Source: Chryseobacterium capnotolerans
GTDB lineage: Bacteria; Bacteroidota; Bacteroidia; Flavobacteriales; Weeksellaceae
Assembly: GCF_021278965.1 (NCBI RefSeq)
Contig: NZ_CP065589.1
Span: forward strand, 1,989,001-2,053,000
Length of the DNA: 64,000 bases
Reading direction: 5' to 3'
A program made the translations under genes and the position numbers. The notes below the pieces were generated by a model. It was not told the DNA's origin. It was given only the letters and a program-made list of their open reading frames with translations, and did no database searches. Positions 7,479 through 17,505 of the stretch are shown one piece after another; the first letter of the stretch is position 1, and every line of letters begins with the position of its first letter.

Positions 7479-8580
7479 AAACATTAGTTTTTGTCAGGAA
7501 GCTCTCCACAAAAGAAAACAGGAGGGAACCTTAAGGACTTTAAAGCCTAAAACTGATGGCGTTGATTTCTATTCTAATGATTATCTCGGATTAGCAAGGA
7601 ATGAAGAACTTCATAATAAGTTATTAAAGAAACTCAATGCCAACCCCCAGCTGCTTTCTGGAAGTACAGGCTCCCGGCTGATTAGTGGAAACAGTACTGT
7701 TGCAGATTCTGTAGAAAGTTTTATTGCTGAAAAGCATCAATATCAGTCTGCATTGCTTTTTCCCTCCGGTTACCAGGCTAATTTAGCTCTGTTTTCAACA
7801 CTTCCTGGCCGGCATGATACAGTGATTGTGGATGAGCAGATCCACCGTTCGGTACATGATGGATGCAAAATGTCAAATGCAAGGAAATTAAAATTCAACC
7901 ATAACAATCCTGAGCATCTGGAAAATGTTTTAAAAAGGCAGGAAGGGCATTGCTATATTGCCATTGAAAGTCTTTATTCTATGGAAGGGGATCTTGCTCC
8001 GATCAGAGAAATTGCTGAACTGGCAAAACAGTACGGAGCTGAGTTGATTGTGGATGAAGCTCATGCTTTCGGTGTTTTTGGATATGGCTTGGTAGAAAAA
8101 TATGGCTTAAAAGATGAGATTACAGCTAATGTAGTTACTTATGGTAAAGCATTAGGTGCTCACGGGGCTGCAATTCTTTGTCATGATAGTATAAAATCTT
8201 ATCTGGTCAATTTTGCCTCTCCATTTATTTATACCACTGCTGCACAGGATTTTCAATGGATGAGTATAAAAACGGGATACGATTTTTTGGAAAACCATCA
8301 CGAATTGTCTTTACTGCTCCAGAAAAATATTAAAATATTCCAAAATCAGGGATTGGCATCACCATCTTCGGTAATGAGTCCCATTCAGGCTATTGTTATT
8401 CCTGACAACCAGAAATTGAAAGCTTTACAGGAAACATTATCAGAAGAAGGATTTTTAACCTATGCTATATACAGTCCAACTGTAAAACAAGGAGCTGAAA
8501 GACTCAGAATATGCCTGCACAGCTTCAATACAGAAGAAGAGATTGTTAAACTTACAGAAATCATCAAAGATTTTCTGTAA
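7471..8580 (+). CDS. bioF: 8-amino-7-oxononanoate synthase
   Basis: A 369-residue PLP enzyme of the alpha-oxoamine synthase family, which condenses pimeloyl-ACP (or -CoA) with L-alanine to give 8-amino-7-oxononanoate. Visible motifs are DFYSNDYLGLA near the N-terminus, GSTGSRLISGN, LFPSGYQAN, the PLP-contact VDEAHAFGVFG, and the Schiff-base lysine in VTYGKALGAHGA (about residue 226). Length and order fit BioF well; the related KBL and ALAS enzymes are usually longer. It starts inside the ferritin-like gene and is followed by bioD and bioB, which supports the biotin assignment. Confidence 0.93.
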   Translation: MLKNISFCQEALHKRKQEGTLRTLKPKTDGVDFYSNDYLGLARNEELHNKLLKKLNANPQLLSGSTGSRLISGNSTVADSVESFIAEKHQYQSALLFPSGYQANLALFSTLPGRHDTVIVDEQIHRSVHDGCKMSNARKLKFNHNNPEHLENVLKRQEGHCYIAIESLYSMEGDLAPIREIAELAKQYGAELIVDEAHAFGVFGYGLVEKYGLKDEITANVVTYGKALGAHGAAILCHDSIKSYLVNFASPFIYTTAAQDFQWMSIKTGYDFLENHHELSLLLQKNIKIFQNQGLASPSSVMSPIQAIVIPDNQKLKALQETLSEEGFLTYAIYSPTVKQGAERLRICLHSFNTEEEIVKLTEIIKDFL

Positions 8581-8614
8581 GAGAATTTATGATAATATTG
8601 ATTTACGAACCTCA

Positions 8615-9226
8615 ATGAAACTATTTATAACAGGTATAGGAACTGAAATCGGAAAAACCGTTTGTTCCGCCATTTTAGTACAACATTTCAAAGCCGATTA
8701 CTGGAAGCCTGTACAATCAGGAGATCTTCATTATACAGACAGTCATAAAATTGCAACCTGGACAGATAATACGGTTTGCCATCCCGAAATTTACCGCCTT
8801 CAATTGGCTGCATCACCACATCAGTCAGCAAGAGCAGAAAACATACAGATTCATCTTAATGATTTCCAGCTGCCGGAAACCCAAAACTCTCTGATCGTAG
8901 AAGGCGCCGGAGGGCTTATGGTCCCGCTTTCTGATGATACTTTTATGATTGATCTGCTTGAAAGATTAAGACTTCCTGCTGCACTCGTAGTAAGAAATTA
9001 TTTAGGGTGCATCAATCATACTTTACTCTCCATTATGGTGCTTCAACAAAGAAATATAAGGCTTGAGTACCTTGTTCTCAACGGAGAATTTCCTGAAGAT
9101 ACCGAAAGAGTAATCTGTAATTACATTAAAAATGAAACAAAAATTATCAAAATCCCTGAGATAAAAAGTACGGATAAAGAACATGTAGCAATGGCTGCAC
9201 AACAATTAAAAATAACAAAATTATGA
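8615..9226 (+). CDS. bioD: Dethiobiotin synthetase
   Basis: The ATG at 8615 gives 203 residues and places the P-loop at the right distance ([15 protein letters not shown], residues 1-15). Starts further upstream would overlap bioF by tens of bases and are not conserved. BioD carboxylates 7,8-diaminononanoate with CO2 and ATP to form dethiobiotin. YWKPVQSG and the [14 protein letters not shown] motif (about residue 95) are both diagnostic. The gene begins 34 nt after bioF and overlaps bioB by 4 nt (ATGA at 9223). Confidence 0.93.
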   Translation: MKLFITGIGTEIGKTVCSAILVQHFKADYWKPVQSGDLHYTDSHKIATWTDNTVCHPEIYRLQLAASPHQSARAENIQIHLNDFQLPETQNSLIVEGAGGLMVPLSDDTFMIDLLERLRLPAALVVRNYLGCINHTLLSIMVLQQRNIRLEYLVLNGEFPEDTERVICNYIKNETKIIKIPEIKSTDKEHVAMAAQQLKITKL

Positions 9227-10218
9227 TAATGGATAGAACTACAACCAGAAACAACTGGACTAAAGAAGAAATAGAAGAAATTTATCACTTGCCTCTTATG
9301 GAGTTGATCTATAAGGCAGCAACTGTACATCGTGAATGGCATGATCCTTCTGAGGTACAGATCTCTACTTTATTATCCATCAAAACAGGAGGGTGTCCGG
9401 AAGACTGTTCATACTGTGGACAGGCTGCCCGCTATCACACCAATATCAAAGTGCAGGCCTTGCTTCCTACTGAAACCGTAATTGCTCACGCTCAAAAAGC
9501 AAAAGACAGCGGTTCTTCCCGTTTCTGCATGGCTGCTGCCTGGCGTGAAGTTCGTAACAACCGTGATTTTGACAGGGTTATTGATATGGTAAAAGGAGTT
9601 AATGAACTTGGACTGGAAGTATGCTGTACCTTGGGAATGCTTACTGAAGAACAGGCTGTGAGGCTTCAGGAGGCAGGATTATATGCCTACAATCATAATC
9701 TTGATACTTCTGAACAGTATTATGAAGAGATTATTTCCACCAGAACATTTGATAACCGAATCAATACCATCAATAATGTCCGCAAAGCAGGAATTACAGT
9801 GTGTTCCGGTGGAATTATTGGTCTTGGCGAAACCCATAGAGACAGAATTTCCATGCTATTAACATTAGCTACTATGCCTAAGCATCCGGAATCTGTTCCT
9901 ATCAATGCTTTAGCTAGAGTAGAAGGAACTCCATTGGAAGATAATGAGAAAGTAGATCCATGGGAAATGGTAAGGATGATCGCTACTGCGAGAATTGTGA
10001 TGCCGGCTTCTATGGTAAGATTAAGCGCCGGGCGTATAGAAATGACAGAAACTGAACAGGCATGGTGTTTTATGGCAGGAGCTAACTCTATTTTCACAGG
10101 AGAAAGAGAAACGCTTTTGGTTACACCTAATCCAGGGGTGTCTGAAGATATGCAAATGTTGGAAACGCTGGGATTAAAACCGATGATGAAAAAGAAAGCT
10201 GCTGCTAAACGATTATAA
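9223..10218 (+). CDS. bioB: Biotin synthase (radical SAM)
   Basis: A 331-residue radical SAM enzyme that inserts sulfur into dethiobiotin. The [4Fe-4S] motif is C58-x3-C62-x2-C65 ([12 protein letters not shown]). Further BioB marks are [42 protein letters not shown] [16 protein letters not shown], and the arginine-containing VRLSAGR that binds the [2Fe-2S] cluster. The ATG at 9223 overlaps the bioD stop (ATGA); a second ATG at 9229 is an alternative start. A 517-bp repeat-rich gap separates it from bioA. Confidence 0.96.
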   Translation: MIMDRTTTRNNWTKEEIEEIYHLPLMELIYKAATVHREWHDPSEVQISTLLSIKTGGCPEDCSYCGQAARYHTNIKVQALLPTETVIAHAQKAKDSGSSRFCMAAAWREVRNNRDFDRVIDMVKGVNELGLEVCCTLGMLTEEQAVRLQEAGLYAYNHNLDTSEQYYEEIISTRTFDNRINTINNVRKAGITVCSGGIIGLGETHRDRISMLLTLATMPKHPESVPINALARVEGTPLEDNEKVDPWEMVRMIATARIVMPASMVRLSAGRIEMTETEQAWCFMAGANSIFTGERETLLVTPNPGVSEDMQMLETLGLKPMMKKKAAAKRL

Positions 10219-10735
10219 ATAATGAGTCATGAGTTTCTGGATTTTAATTATGTATATTTTGAGCTTTGTTCAAGAATTACTTATTAAACTCCTTGATTCT
10301 TAGTTTTTATAGATTTAAACGCTAAGACCGCAAAGAGAAGCATAATGAAGCTGCATATTTTTCGTTCGCAAGGGCATTGCATTCAGCAGAGAAAAGTATA
10401 ACAGTTAGTAGCTGAGTGAAACGCCTTTGCGTTCTTAAACTATACTACATGATTATAAAACCTTAGCGAGCATTGCGTTAAAAACAGAAACACTTAATTA
10501 TTATAATTTAAAGGCTAAGACCGCAAAGAGAAGCATAATGAAGCTGCTTATTTTTCGTTCGCAAGTGCATTGCATTCAGCAGAGAAAAGTATATCAATCA
10601 ATGGCTCTTAGCTGAGTGAAACGCCTTTGCGATCTTAAAGATTATACTACATGATTATAAAACTTTAGCGATCATTGCGTTAAAAACAGAAAATAGTACT
10701 GCTTTCAAAAAAGCATCAATACATTTATATCAAAT
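10219..10735. repeat. Repeat-filled gap between bioB and bioA: two direct copies of a palindromic element
   Basis: Two near-identical units lie in direct orientation at 10321-10490 and 10513-10692. Each begins GCTAAGACCGCAAAGAGAAG and ends TTGCGTTAAAAACAGAAA. Within a unit, GCTAAGACCGCAAAG pairs imperfectly with the later CTTTGCG(T/A)TCTTA, so each can fold into a large hairpin. The second copy has about 10 extra bases in the middle. I see no gene here. The bases after 10692 hold the bioA leader. Confidence 0.8.
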
Positions 10736-12025
10736 ATGGATACAATAACACCAACCAGTCTTCAGGAAAGGGATAAAGCCGTTAACTGGCATCCTTATAC
10801 CCAGATGAAAACGGCTGACAATATTATTCCCATTGTGAAAGGGAAAGGTCTTTACCTTTTTGATAATGAAGGTAAAAAATATATGGATGTCGTTTCTTCA
10901 TGGTGGGTAACCCTGCACGGACATTCACATCCTTATATTGCTCAACGTATATTTGAACAGCTCAATACTCTGGAACAGGTTATTTTTGCAGGGTTTACTC
11001 ATGAGCCGGCCACTCAGCTTTCGGAAAGACTGTTAAAGCTTTTACCTGAAAATCAGGACAAAGTCTTCTATTCGGATAATGGGTCTACCGCTGTAGAAGT
11101 AGCTCTGAAAATGTGTATTCAGTATGCCCATAACCAGGGAAAAGAGAAAACGAAAATTCTTGCTTTTAAAAATGCATATCATGGTGATACGTTTGGGGCG
11201 ATGTCTGTAAGTGGAAAAAGCTATTGGACTAAACCTTTTGAAAGCAGGCTCTTTGAGGTTATTTTCATTGATACACCCAATGCTGAAAATATGGAAAGCC
11301 TGCAATCACAAATTAAAGATCTTGCTGATGAGGTAGCATGTTTTATTTATGAACCTTTAGTTCAGGGAGCGGCAGGAATGCTGATGTATAAGGCAGAAGA
11401 TCTGAATAGCTTAATGAAATTCTGCCGGGAGCAGGGAGTGTTGATGATTCAGGATGAGGTTTTTACAGGATTTGGAAGGACCGGAAAGCTTTTTGCGGCT
11501 CATTATCTTACTGAAAAGCCAGATATTATGTGTTTTTCAAAAGGATTGACAGGCGGAACAATGCCGATGGGGATCACAACGTGCTCCAAAACGATCTATG
11601 AAGCTTTCTGGTCTGATGACAAATACAAAACACTTTTTCACGGACATTCATTTACAGCTAATCCTTTAGCCTGTACGGCGGGATTGGCAAGTATGGATTT
11701 ATTACTTCAAGAAGATACCCAAATGAACATCAAACGTATTTCTCAACAGCATTCAACGTTTATTAAAGTGCTGGCTTCTCATCCGCAAGTTGAAAATGCC
11801 CGCCAGATCGGAACTATTCTGGCATTTGATTTTAAAACCGGACATGGCACTTCCTATTTTAATGAAATAGGGAAAAGACTTTATAATGAATTTTTACAAA
11901 GGGGGATCATTATGCGCCCATTAGGAAATGTTCTTTATCTGGTTCCGCCATATTGTATTACTTCTGAAGAACTGAATGTTGTGTATCAGAATATTCTGGA
12001 GGTTCTGGATCAGTTTAAAGATTGA
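10736..12025 (+). CDS. bioA: Adenosylmethionine--8-amino-7-oxononanoate aminotransferase
   Basis: A 429-residue class III aminotransferase that transfers the amino group of S-adenosylmethionine to 8-amino-7-oxononanoate. BioA-specific features include NWHPYTQMKT at residues 18-27, MDVVSSWWVTLHGHSHP, the PLP phosphate loop YSDNGSTAVEVALKM, QDEVFTGFGRTG, and the Schiff-base lysine in CFSKGLTGGTMPMG. The pairing of W-W-V and the tyrosine of HPYTQ is typical of SAM-using enzymes. It is the last gene of the biotin group and was probably once contiguous with bioB before the repeats spread into the gap. Confidence 0.94.
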   Translation: MDTITPTSLQERDKAVNWHPYTQMKTADNIIPIVKGKGLYLFDNEGKKYMDVVSSWWVTLHGHSHPYIAQRIFEQLNTLEQVIFAGFTHEPATQLSERLLKLLPENQDKVFYSDNGSTAVEVALKMCIQYAHNQGKEKTKILAFKNAYHGDTFGAMSVSGKSYWTKPFESRLFEVIFIDTPNAENMESLQSQIKDLADEVACFIYEPLVQGAAGMLMYKAEDLNSLMKFCREQGVLMIQDEVFTGFGRTGKLFAAHYLTEKPDIMCFSKGLTGGTMPMGITTCSKTIYEAFWSDDKYKTLFHGHSFTANPLACTAGLASMDLLLQEDTQMNIKRISQQHSTFIKVLASHPQVENARQIGTILAFDFKTGHGTSYFNEIGKRLYNEFLQRGIIMRPLGNVLYLVPPYCITSEELNVVYQNILEVLDQFKD

Positions 12026-12057
12026 AAATCTTCATTTCCGAAACAATAAATAACATT

Positions 12058-12374
12058 CTAAGAGCTTAACTCATTTCCCCAGAGATGAAGTTGAGAAAGA
12101 ATGGGCCCTAGTTTGTGTCCTTTTTCTGTAAGCTCATAATAAACTTCTGGAGGAAAATTATAGACTTCAATCCGTCGAATAATATGATCTTCCTCCAGTT
12201 GTTTTAGCTGTTCAGCAAGAACCTTTTTAGATACTCTGGGCATATTCCGCCACAATTCTACAAAACGTATTCGGTCTTCTTCAAAAGATTATGCAGGATT
12301 AATGGTTTCCATTTTCCCGAAAGAATATCCAGGCTTTTTCTCAACCCGCAATTTTTAAACTCTTCAAAATTCAT
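12058..12374 (-). pseudogene. HxlR-family regulator, frameshifted
   Basis: The reading frame from the ATG at 12372-12374 encodes MNFEEFKNCGLRKSLDILSG, then KWKPLILHNL, and then runs into a stop. The downstream frame continues exactly where an HxlR winged helix should (RNMPRVSKKVLAEQLKQLEE, then YNFPPEVYYELTEKG). Adding one A to the run at 12283-12286 (one T in the coding strand) restores a 105-residue protein of normal length. The gene is divergent from the hydrolase at 12466, and a palindrome lies between them. It is either a fresh inactivation or, more likely given the pattern elsewhere in the window, a base missed in sequencing. Confidence 0.85.
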
Positions 12375-12399
12375 AGGTTACTTTCATGTAAATAGATCA

Positions 12400-12431
12400 C
12401 CTTTTGGTAACCTTCGATTGTTTTACCAAGG
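12400..12431. promoter_or_regulatory. Candidate HxlR operator
   Basis: CCTTTTGGTA (12400-12409) and TACCAAGG (12424-12431) form an inverted repeat with a 14-nt centre, between the start codons of the hxlR gene (12374) and the hydrolase (12466). HxlR regulators usually bind such palindromes in the shared divergent promoter. Confidence 0.5.
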
Positions 12432-12465
12432 TTAACCAATAGATTTGTTTTACAAACTTAAGCAA

Positions 12466-13236
12466 ATGAAATTACAATTATGGCGCAATGCAACATTGCT
12501 GTTGAATATGGACGGAACCTCTATTTTAATAGATCCAATGCTTGGCGAAAAAGGATCTTTGGGTAAATTTCCGATGACAGATAATGAGTTACTGAATCCT
12601 TTATTGGATCTTCCTTTCAGCAAGGAAGTTGTTGTGAAAAAACTACAGGAGATAGATGCGGTGGCCATTACCCATTTACACCCTGATCACTGGGATTCTA
12701 CAGCTATGGAACTTATTGATAAAACAACAACCATTTTCTGTCCTTCTGCAATTTCAGATCAAATTGAGAAACAGGGGTTTCAGAATATTATAACAATCAA
12801 TGATCATGTTCTTTGGAATAGTATTGATATTTCTATCACAAAAGGACAACATGGGACAGGAGAAATTGGTGATAAAATGGGAATAGTCAATGGATTTGTT
12901 TTCAAAAAAGACGGCCAGTCAGTGTATATTGTGGGAGATAGCATTTGGTATGATGATATTGCAAAGGAAATAGACAAACATCAGCCGAAGCATATTATCG
13001 TAGCAGGTGGAGCTGCTGCATTTTCTGTGGGAGATCCTATTATTATGACAAGTGAAGATATTATCAAAGTCTGTGAATATGCTCCTGGAGCTAAAATTTG
13101 GGTAACTCACCTGGAAGCTGTAAGCCACTGCAAGGAAGATAGGAAATTTATCCAGGAAAATATTGATAATAGAGGATATGGTCATCAATGTTTTATTCCA
13201 AAAGATGGGGAAGAAATAGATTTATCCTTTGATTAA
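12466..13236 (+). CDS. MBL-fold metallo-hydrolase
   Basis: The ATG at 12466 gives 256 residues (a TTG 21 nt upstream is possible). The metallo-beta-lactamase metal motif is present as THLHPDHWD (about residues 66-74), then TKGQHGTGEIG, a metal-bridging aspartate in YIVGDSIWYDD, and a late histidine in WVTHLEAVSH. The HxHxDH-type motif identifies a hydrolase of the UlaG/RNase Z-like branch, with an unknown substrate. It is divergent from the broken hxlR gene, which suggests HxlR-controlled induction by a small molecule. Confidence 0.85.
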   Translation: MKLQLWRNATLLLNMDGTSILIDPMLGEKGSLGKFPMTDNELLNPLLDLPFSKEVVVKKLQEIDAVAITHLHPDHWDSTAMELIDKTTTIFCPSAISDQIEKQGFQNIITINDHVLWNSIDISITKGQHGTGEIGDKMGIVNGFVFKKDGQSVYIVGDSIWYDDIAKEIDKHQPKHIIVAGGAAAFSVGDPIIMTSEDIIKVCEYAPGAKIWVTHLEAVSHCKEDRKFIQENIDNRGYGHQCFIPKDGEEIDLSFD

Positions 13237-13303
13237 AAATACACTCGTTTGTAAATTTTCTTTTCAGAGCAAGTCTTTAGTAACTTTTTGTTTACTCCCT
13301 TTA

Positions 13304-13378
13304 AACCTTATAGGTTTGTAGAATACAGAATAATAATCAAAAAAATGAGACCTTTCATCTAGAAACAGTCTCATTTTT
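13304..13378. terminator. Bidirectional terminator between hydrolase and MFS genes
   Basis: AAAAATGAGAC (13341-13351) pairs with GTCTCATTTTT (13368-13378), so both strands end in a T run, as needed for the two convergent genes. A smaller palindrome, AAACCT-TAT-AGGTTT, lies at 13304-13318. Confidence 0.75.
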
Positions 13379-13405
13379 ATTTAAAATTAAAGCTAAGTGA
13401 ATTGA

Positions 13406-14569
13406 TTAATCTTCTACACATTTATTTCTTGCTGCTTTCAACCCAAAATAAAGCATGATCAATACTGCAATACTTAAGAAGTAGAATGAAGTATTCCAGG
13501 AAATATCCCAATCATGCAGCTTTCCAAACACCGGAGGCCCGAATGCAGCAATCAGATAGCCTACAGATTGTGCCATTCCGGAGATCTTCACCGCATTGAT
13601 ACTGCTTTTCGTTCTTGTAGAGAAAAACAGAATGGATAGACTGAAAGACAATCCATTGGAAATACCTATAATTACAGCATTTACATAGATCCATTGCGAT
13701 TTTAGAAAGACAAACATCATGGTGCTTCCAAACATCAGAGTACAAATAAAAAGAATCATTATTCTTTGGTCTTTCATTTTACTGGCAATAATCGGGCAGC
13801 AGAATGTGATGGGAATCATGGTAATCTGAATTACAAAAAGCACCCATCCCGAACTTTCACCAGGCATATTGTAATCCGTAAGAAATGAAGGCAGCCAAGC
13901 AACCATACAGTAATAAAATAAGGATTGTAACCCCATGAAAATACTGATATTCCAGGCTTGGGAAGATTTAAACATATTAAAATCAGAAGTCCCCAAAGCG
14001 GTTTTTGGCTGTTCTGTATTCTTCTTGTTAAAAATCATTTCAAGGATTAATACCACAAATCCAAGTGCTGCAATCACCAGCCAGATCCCAAGAGAGCCGC
14101 GCCATCCGAATCCTGTCCATTCTCCGATTCTTACACTGAAACCGGAAGCCAGGGCAGCGGTAAGGTTCATGGAAACAGCAAAGATTCCCGTCATTAGGCC
14201 AATCTGCTTGGGAAAGTTATTCTTAACATATCCGGGAGTTACCACATTTCCGATACAAATTCCCAATCCAATAAACACTGAACCGATAAATAACAGCCAA
14301 AGAGAGCCTGAAATTCTCAGAAACAATCCAAAGCTCAGAATAATCAATGAATACATCAATAGTTTACTGATTCCGAACTTATTGGAAAACCTACTCACTA
14401 ACACAGAACAAACCGCAAACATAAAAAGTGGGATAGAGGTCAAAAGGCTTACCTGGAAATTATCCAGTTTCAGAGCCTCTCTTACATCTCCAAGGACCGG
14501 AGATACAGCAACAATGGGTGACCGGAGATTGCTGGAAATCAATATAACCACCAGCACATTCAGAATCAT
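13406..14569 (-). CDS. CynX/NimT-type MFS transporter
   Basis: A 387-residue protein with about twelve hydrophobic segments. The N-terminal helix ISSNLRSPIVAVSPVLGDV is the hallmark of the cyanate/nitroimidazole (CynX/NimT) branch of the MFS. The visible ATG at 14569 falls at the edge of the first helix. The same frame stays open upstream and encodes a plausible N-terminus (ERSKKNASYVL), and it would join ATGs at 14605-14610 if the T run at 14586-14593 had one more base. So about 14 residues may be missing because of a homopolymer error. It is divergent from an AraC regulator that probably controls it. Confidence 0.85.
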   Translation of the reverse strand: MILNVLVVILISSNLRSPIVAVSPVLGDVREALKLDNFQVSLLTSIPLFMFAVCSVLVSRFSNKFGISKLLMYSLIILSFGLFLRISGSLWLLFIGSVFIGLGICIGNVVTPGYVKNNFPKQIGLMTGIFAVSMNLTAALASGFSVRIGEWTGFGWRGSLGIWLVIAALGFVVLILEMIFNKKNTEQPKTALGTSDFNMFKSSQAWNISIFMGLQSLFYYCMVAWLPSFLTDYNMPGESSGWVLFVIQITMIPITFCCPIIASKMKDQRIMILFICTLMFGSTMMFVFLKSQWIYVNAVIIGISNGLSFSLSILFFSTRTKSSINAVKISGMAQSVGYLIAAFGPPVFGKLHDWDISWNTSFYFLSIAVLIMLYFGLKAARNKCVED

Positions 14570-14681
14570 TAAAACATAAGAAGCATTTTTTTTACTTCGC
14601 TCTTCATCATATTAAAAACTTTTGTACAAAATTAGCATAGTAATTTTGTTTAATTTTGCCAAAGTTTTAACCTGAAACGAC

Positions 14682-15487
14682 ATGAATGCTAACGATAGTA
14701 TAAAAATAGATGAGCTTCAGAAACCTTATTTTGTCTGGTTTGAGGAAAACTGGATTCATGACAATGTTCTCCATCAGCATGAAAAAGGACAATTGGTATA
14801 TGTAGAAAGCGGATTTCAGTATATTACCATTCAAGAGCGCATTTATCTCCTTCCTCAGAACCATGCAGCATGGATTCCTCCCAATGCTATTCATAAAACC
14901 AATTCCCATTCGGAGAAAATCAAACTCATGATTATGTTTGCAGATACAGACCGGAAAGACTCTTTTTATGATGAGGTAAATGTTTTTTCCGTTCCTCCTG
15001 TACTGAGGGAAATGATAAAATATGCTGAAAAATGGTCTAAACTGATGGAAAAGATCCGGGCGAAATGGTATTTTTAAAAGCTCTTTTTAATGAATTGCCC
15101 CATTTTGTGGAACATTCCCTGAAGCTGCACATCTGCCTTCCGAAAGACAAACGCCTGGAAAAAGTCATTGAATATCTCCATCATTACTACAATACAGAAA
15201 TCAAAATAGAGAGCCTTGGTGAATTGGCATTGCTTTCTTCACGTAGCTTAGAAAGGATATTCAAAAAAGAAACCGGTCTTACTCTGAGTAAATATCAGCA
15301 AATGCTCCGCATCATTAAGAGTCTTGAACTTTTGAGTTCAGGAAATTTAACCATTTCAGAGACAGCGTATACAGTAGGGTACAAGAGTGTACAGGCATTT
15401 ACCAGAAGTTTTCAGGCTGTGATGCAATTCAGACCTACGGATTTTATGAAAAACATTAACTTAAATATAGTAAAAGGGATTTATTAA
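14682..15487 (+). pseudogene. AraC-family regulator, frameshifted
   Basis: The first part (14682 to about 15040) encodes an AraC cupin domain (HQHEKGQLVYVESG, LPQNHAAWIPPNAIHKTNSH). The second part encodes the rest, ending in a typical double helix-turn-helix (LALLSSRSLERIFKKETG, then TVGYKSVQAFTRSFQAV). One extra A in the run at 15039-15041 joins the two frames through WSKTDGKDPGEMVFLKALF with no loss. The whole protein would be about 268 residues. It is divergent from the CynX-type transporter and likely its regulator. I read it as one gene with a single-base error or a very recent mutation. Confidence 0.88.
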
Positions 15488-15761
15488 TTTGAAAAAATCA
15501 ATTATCCATTTATATAAAAGCTTTTTTAATTGTAATTAAATAAATAATTCCCTTTTTAGTCATTTATCATTTAATTAAAAAAGTGCCCGTTATTGAGTTT
15601 ATAAAAGCAAAAAAGGCCTCCAGTGAGGAGACCTTAAAAAAACACAAATGATGAAAAAAAATTATTTCGATTCACAAATATAAGCAAAAATTATATTATG
15701 CATTACATCATATGTGTATTTTTTTTAAAAATTATTTATTTTAATTAAAAATAGTCATTCA
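15488..15761. other. Intergenic AT-rich space with one hairpin
   Basis: This stretch between the araC and MATE genes holds a hairpin at 15613-15636 (AAGGCCTC, loop CAGT, GAGGAGACCTT) flanked by A and T runs. It probably acts as a terminator for both converging genes. Nothing else is recognised. Confidence 0.5.
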
Positions 15762-17112
15762 TCAACATATTTTGCTTTTCCTTAACATTTTGAAATTTAA
15801 TCCTATCGTATAAATAACTCCACCAAACACAATCCATTCAATAATTGCACTTACAATGTAAATACTGTGAATTCCATACAGCATCGGAATAATGAGAAGA
15901 GCAGGGATGTATAAGATTATTTGCCTTAAAATACTTATTACCGTAGCTGGCCGGGCATTCTCCACAGAAGGAAACCAGACCATGGCCATAAAAATAAATG
16001 GGAGTGCAGGTAAAACGCTCATGTAAATTCTGAAATCAGTTAATTGAGCGGGTTGAAAAAAATACATTAGGAATCATTACGGACAAAACTTCTGACGGAT
16101 ACAGCATGACAAAAATCCAGAAAGGAATAAGAATAATAAGTCCTGTAAAAGAAAAGAGCCAATATGCTTTGATACTTCTATCATATTTTTCAGCCCCAAA
16201 GTTCATGCCTGATACAGGCTGTAAGGCTCGCATTAATCCCCACAGCGGAGTATTCAATAAAATATAAAATCGGTTAACTGCTGTAAAAAAGGTTATATCC
16301 GTATCTTTTCCATATTTAGCAATCACATTGAAGACCACAATATTCTGAATGACAATCATTACCATCATAATAAAACCGGGCATTCCCAATGAAATTGTTT
16401 CTTTAATAATCGCTTTATCATATTGCAGCGACCAAAAATGAGTTTTAAAAGAAGATTTTCCGGAAGCATAATACCAAATTCCCAATATCGTATAAATAAT
16501 CATAGAAATATTGGTAGCCCATGCAGCGCCGCTTACTCCGCCGCCAAAAGAATCAATAAATAACGGTTTTAAAGCCACATCTACAATCAGGCCTACAGCA
16601 ATCATCCAGGCGGCAGTTTTCATTCGTCCTTCTGCCCGGATCAGCATGTTCAGCGCCAGCCCATGAATCCAGAAAAAGCTTCCAAGAATAGTTGCTCTAA
16701 AATATTCTACTCCTAAAGTCAGAATTTCATCTCTTCCGCCCATCATGTACACTAATTCTTTAGCGAAAATATAACATGGAATAGTGATCGCAACAGAAAA
16801 CAGCAAGGTAAGGAAGTTGACTGTTCCCATAGCCTTATTCAGCTTATCTTTATCTCCTGCACCGATCCAGATACTCACTGCAGATCCTATACCGGTTCCT
16901 ATTAAGGTCCCGAATCCCTGTGCAAACTGTGCTAAAGGATAAGCTACTCCTACCGCTGCCAGTGCTGTATTGCTGATCAGGTGACCTACAAAAATTCCAT
17001 CAAGAAAATTATTCAATCCATAAAGCACCATTGCAATAACGGCCGGCCACGACATCTGCCACATGACCTTATGCATTTTTCCGTTTAAAATAAGCTGTTT
17101 CTGTTGTTCCAT
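15762..17112 (-). pseudogene. MATE-family efflux transporter, frameshifted
   Basis: The start MEQQKQLILN at 17112 is preferred over an in-frame start at 17172. It is followed by a MatE domain (MSWPAVIAMVLYGLNNFLDGIFVG, AEGRMKTAAWMIAVG, VGVAYPLAQFAQG). At 16056-16062 the frame changes within a run of seven A; six would keep it open. The C-terminal quarter continues in the other frame (QPAQLTDFRIYMSVLPALPF ... TIGLNFKMLRKSKIC). The intact protein would be about 450 residues, normal for MATE drug/sodium antiporters. Unlike the other damaged genes here, the change looks like a gain of one base. Confidence 0.88.
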
Positions 17113-17505
17113 TGCTATGATAGTAAATTGTTTGAAAGCAAAAGGAAGCTGAAATAGAGAAAATGAAACCAATAAATTCTACAAGATCAATTAAATCTAA
17201 CTCTTCATTAACCAACTGATAATTTCAAATTTCTTTCTTCCAACTCCCAATCAACACTCATTTTAACTATAGCTTCATTGTTGCTAGTTATTAAGAATTA
17301 TTCTAAATAGTTAAAAGTTTTACAAACTTAACAGCTAATGACAATATAGTGACTCCTTAGAACGGAATAAAAACTCCGTATAAAGGAATAATACAGAAGT
17401 GAAAAAGTATTATTCATTATCTTAGTATTTTAAAATCTCAATTAGCAAAGTGACTCTGGTCATAAAGAAAGAGAAACAATTTTTTTTAATTTGATTAAAA
17501 AGAGT
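17113..17505. other. AT-rich intergenic space, no gene seen
   Basis: About 390 bp between the divergent MATE gene and the hypothetical gene at 17506. I see no ORF, strong hairpin or repeat, only AT-rich sequence that must carry both promoters. Confidence 0.5.

Noticed and set aside
15648..15685. Short leader peptide (ATGATGAAAAAAAAT ...) near the hairpin at 15613
   Set aside because: Ten codons, no downstream gene on this strand for it to regulate, and the hairpin fits a terminator between convergent genes.
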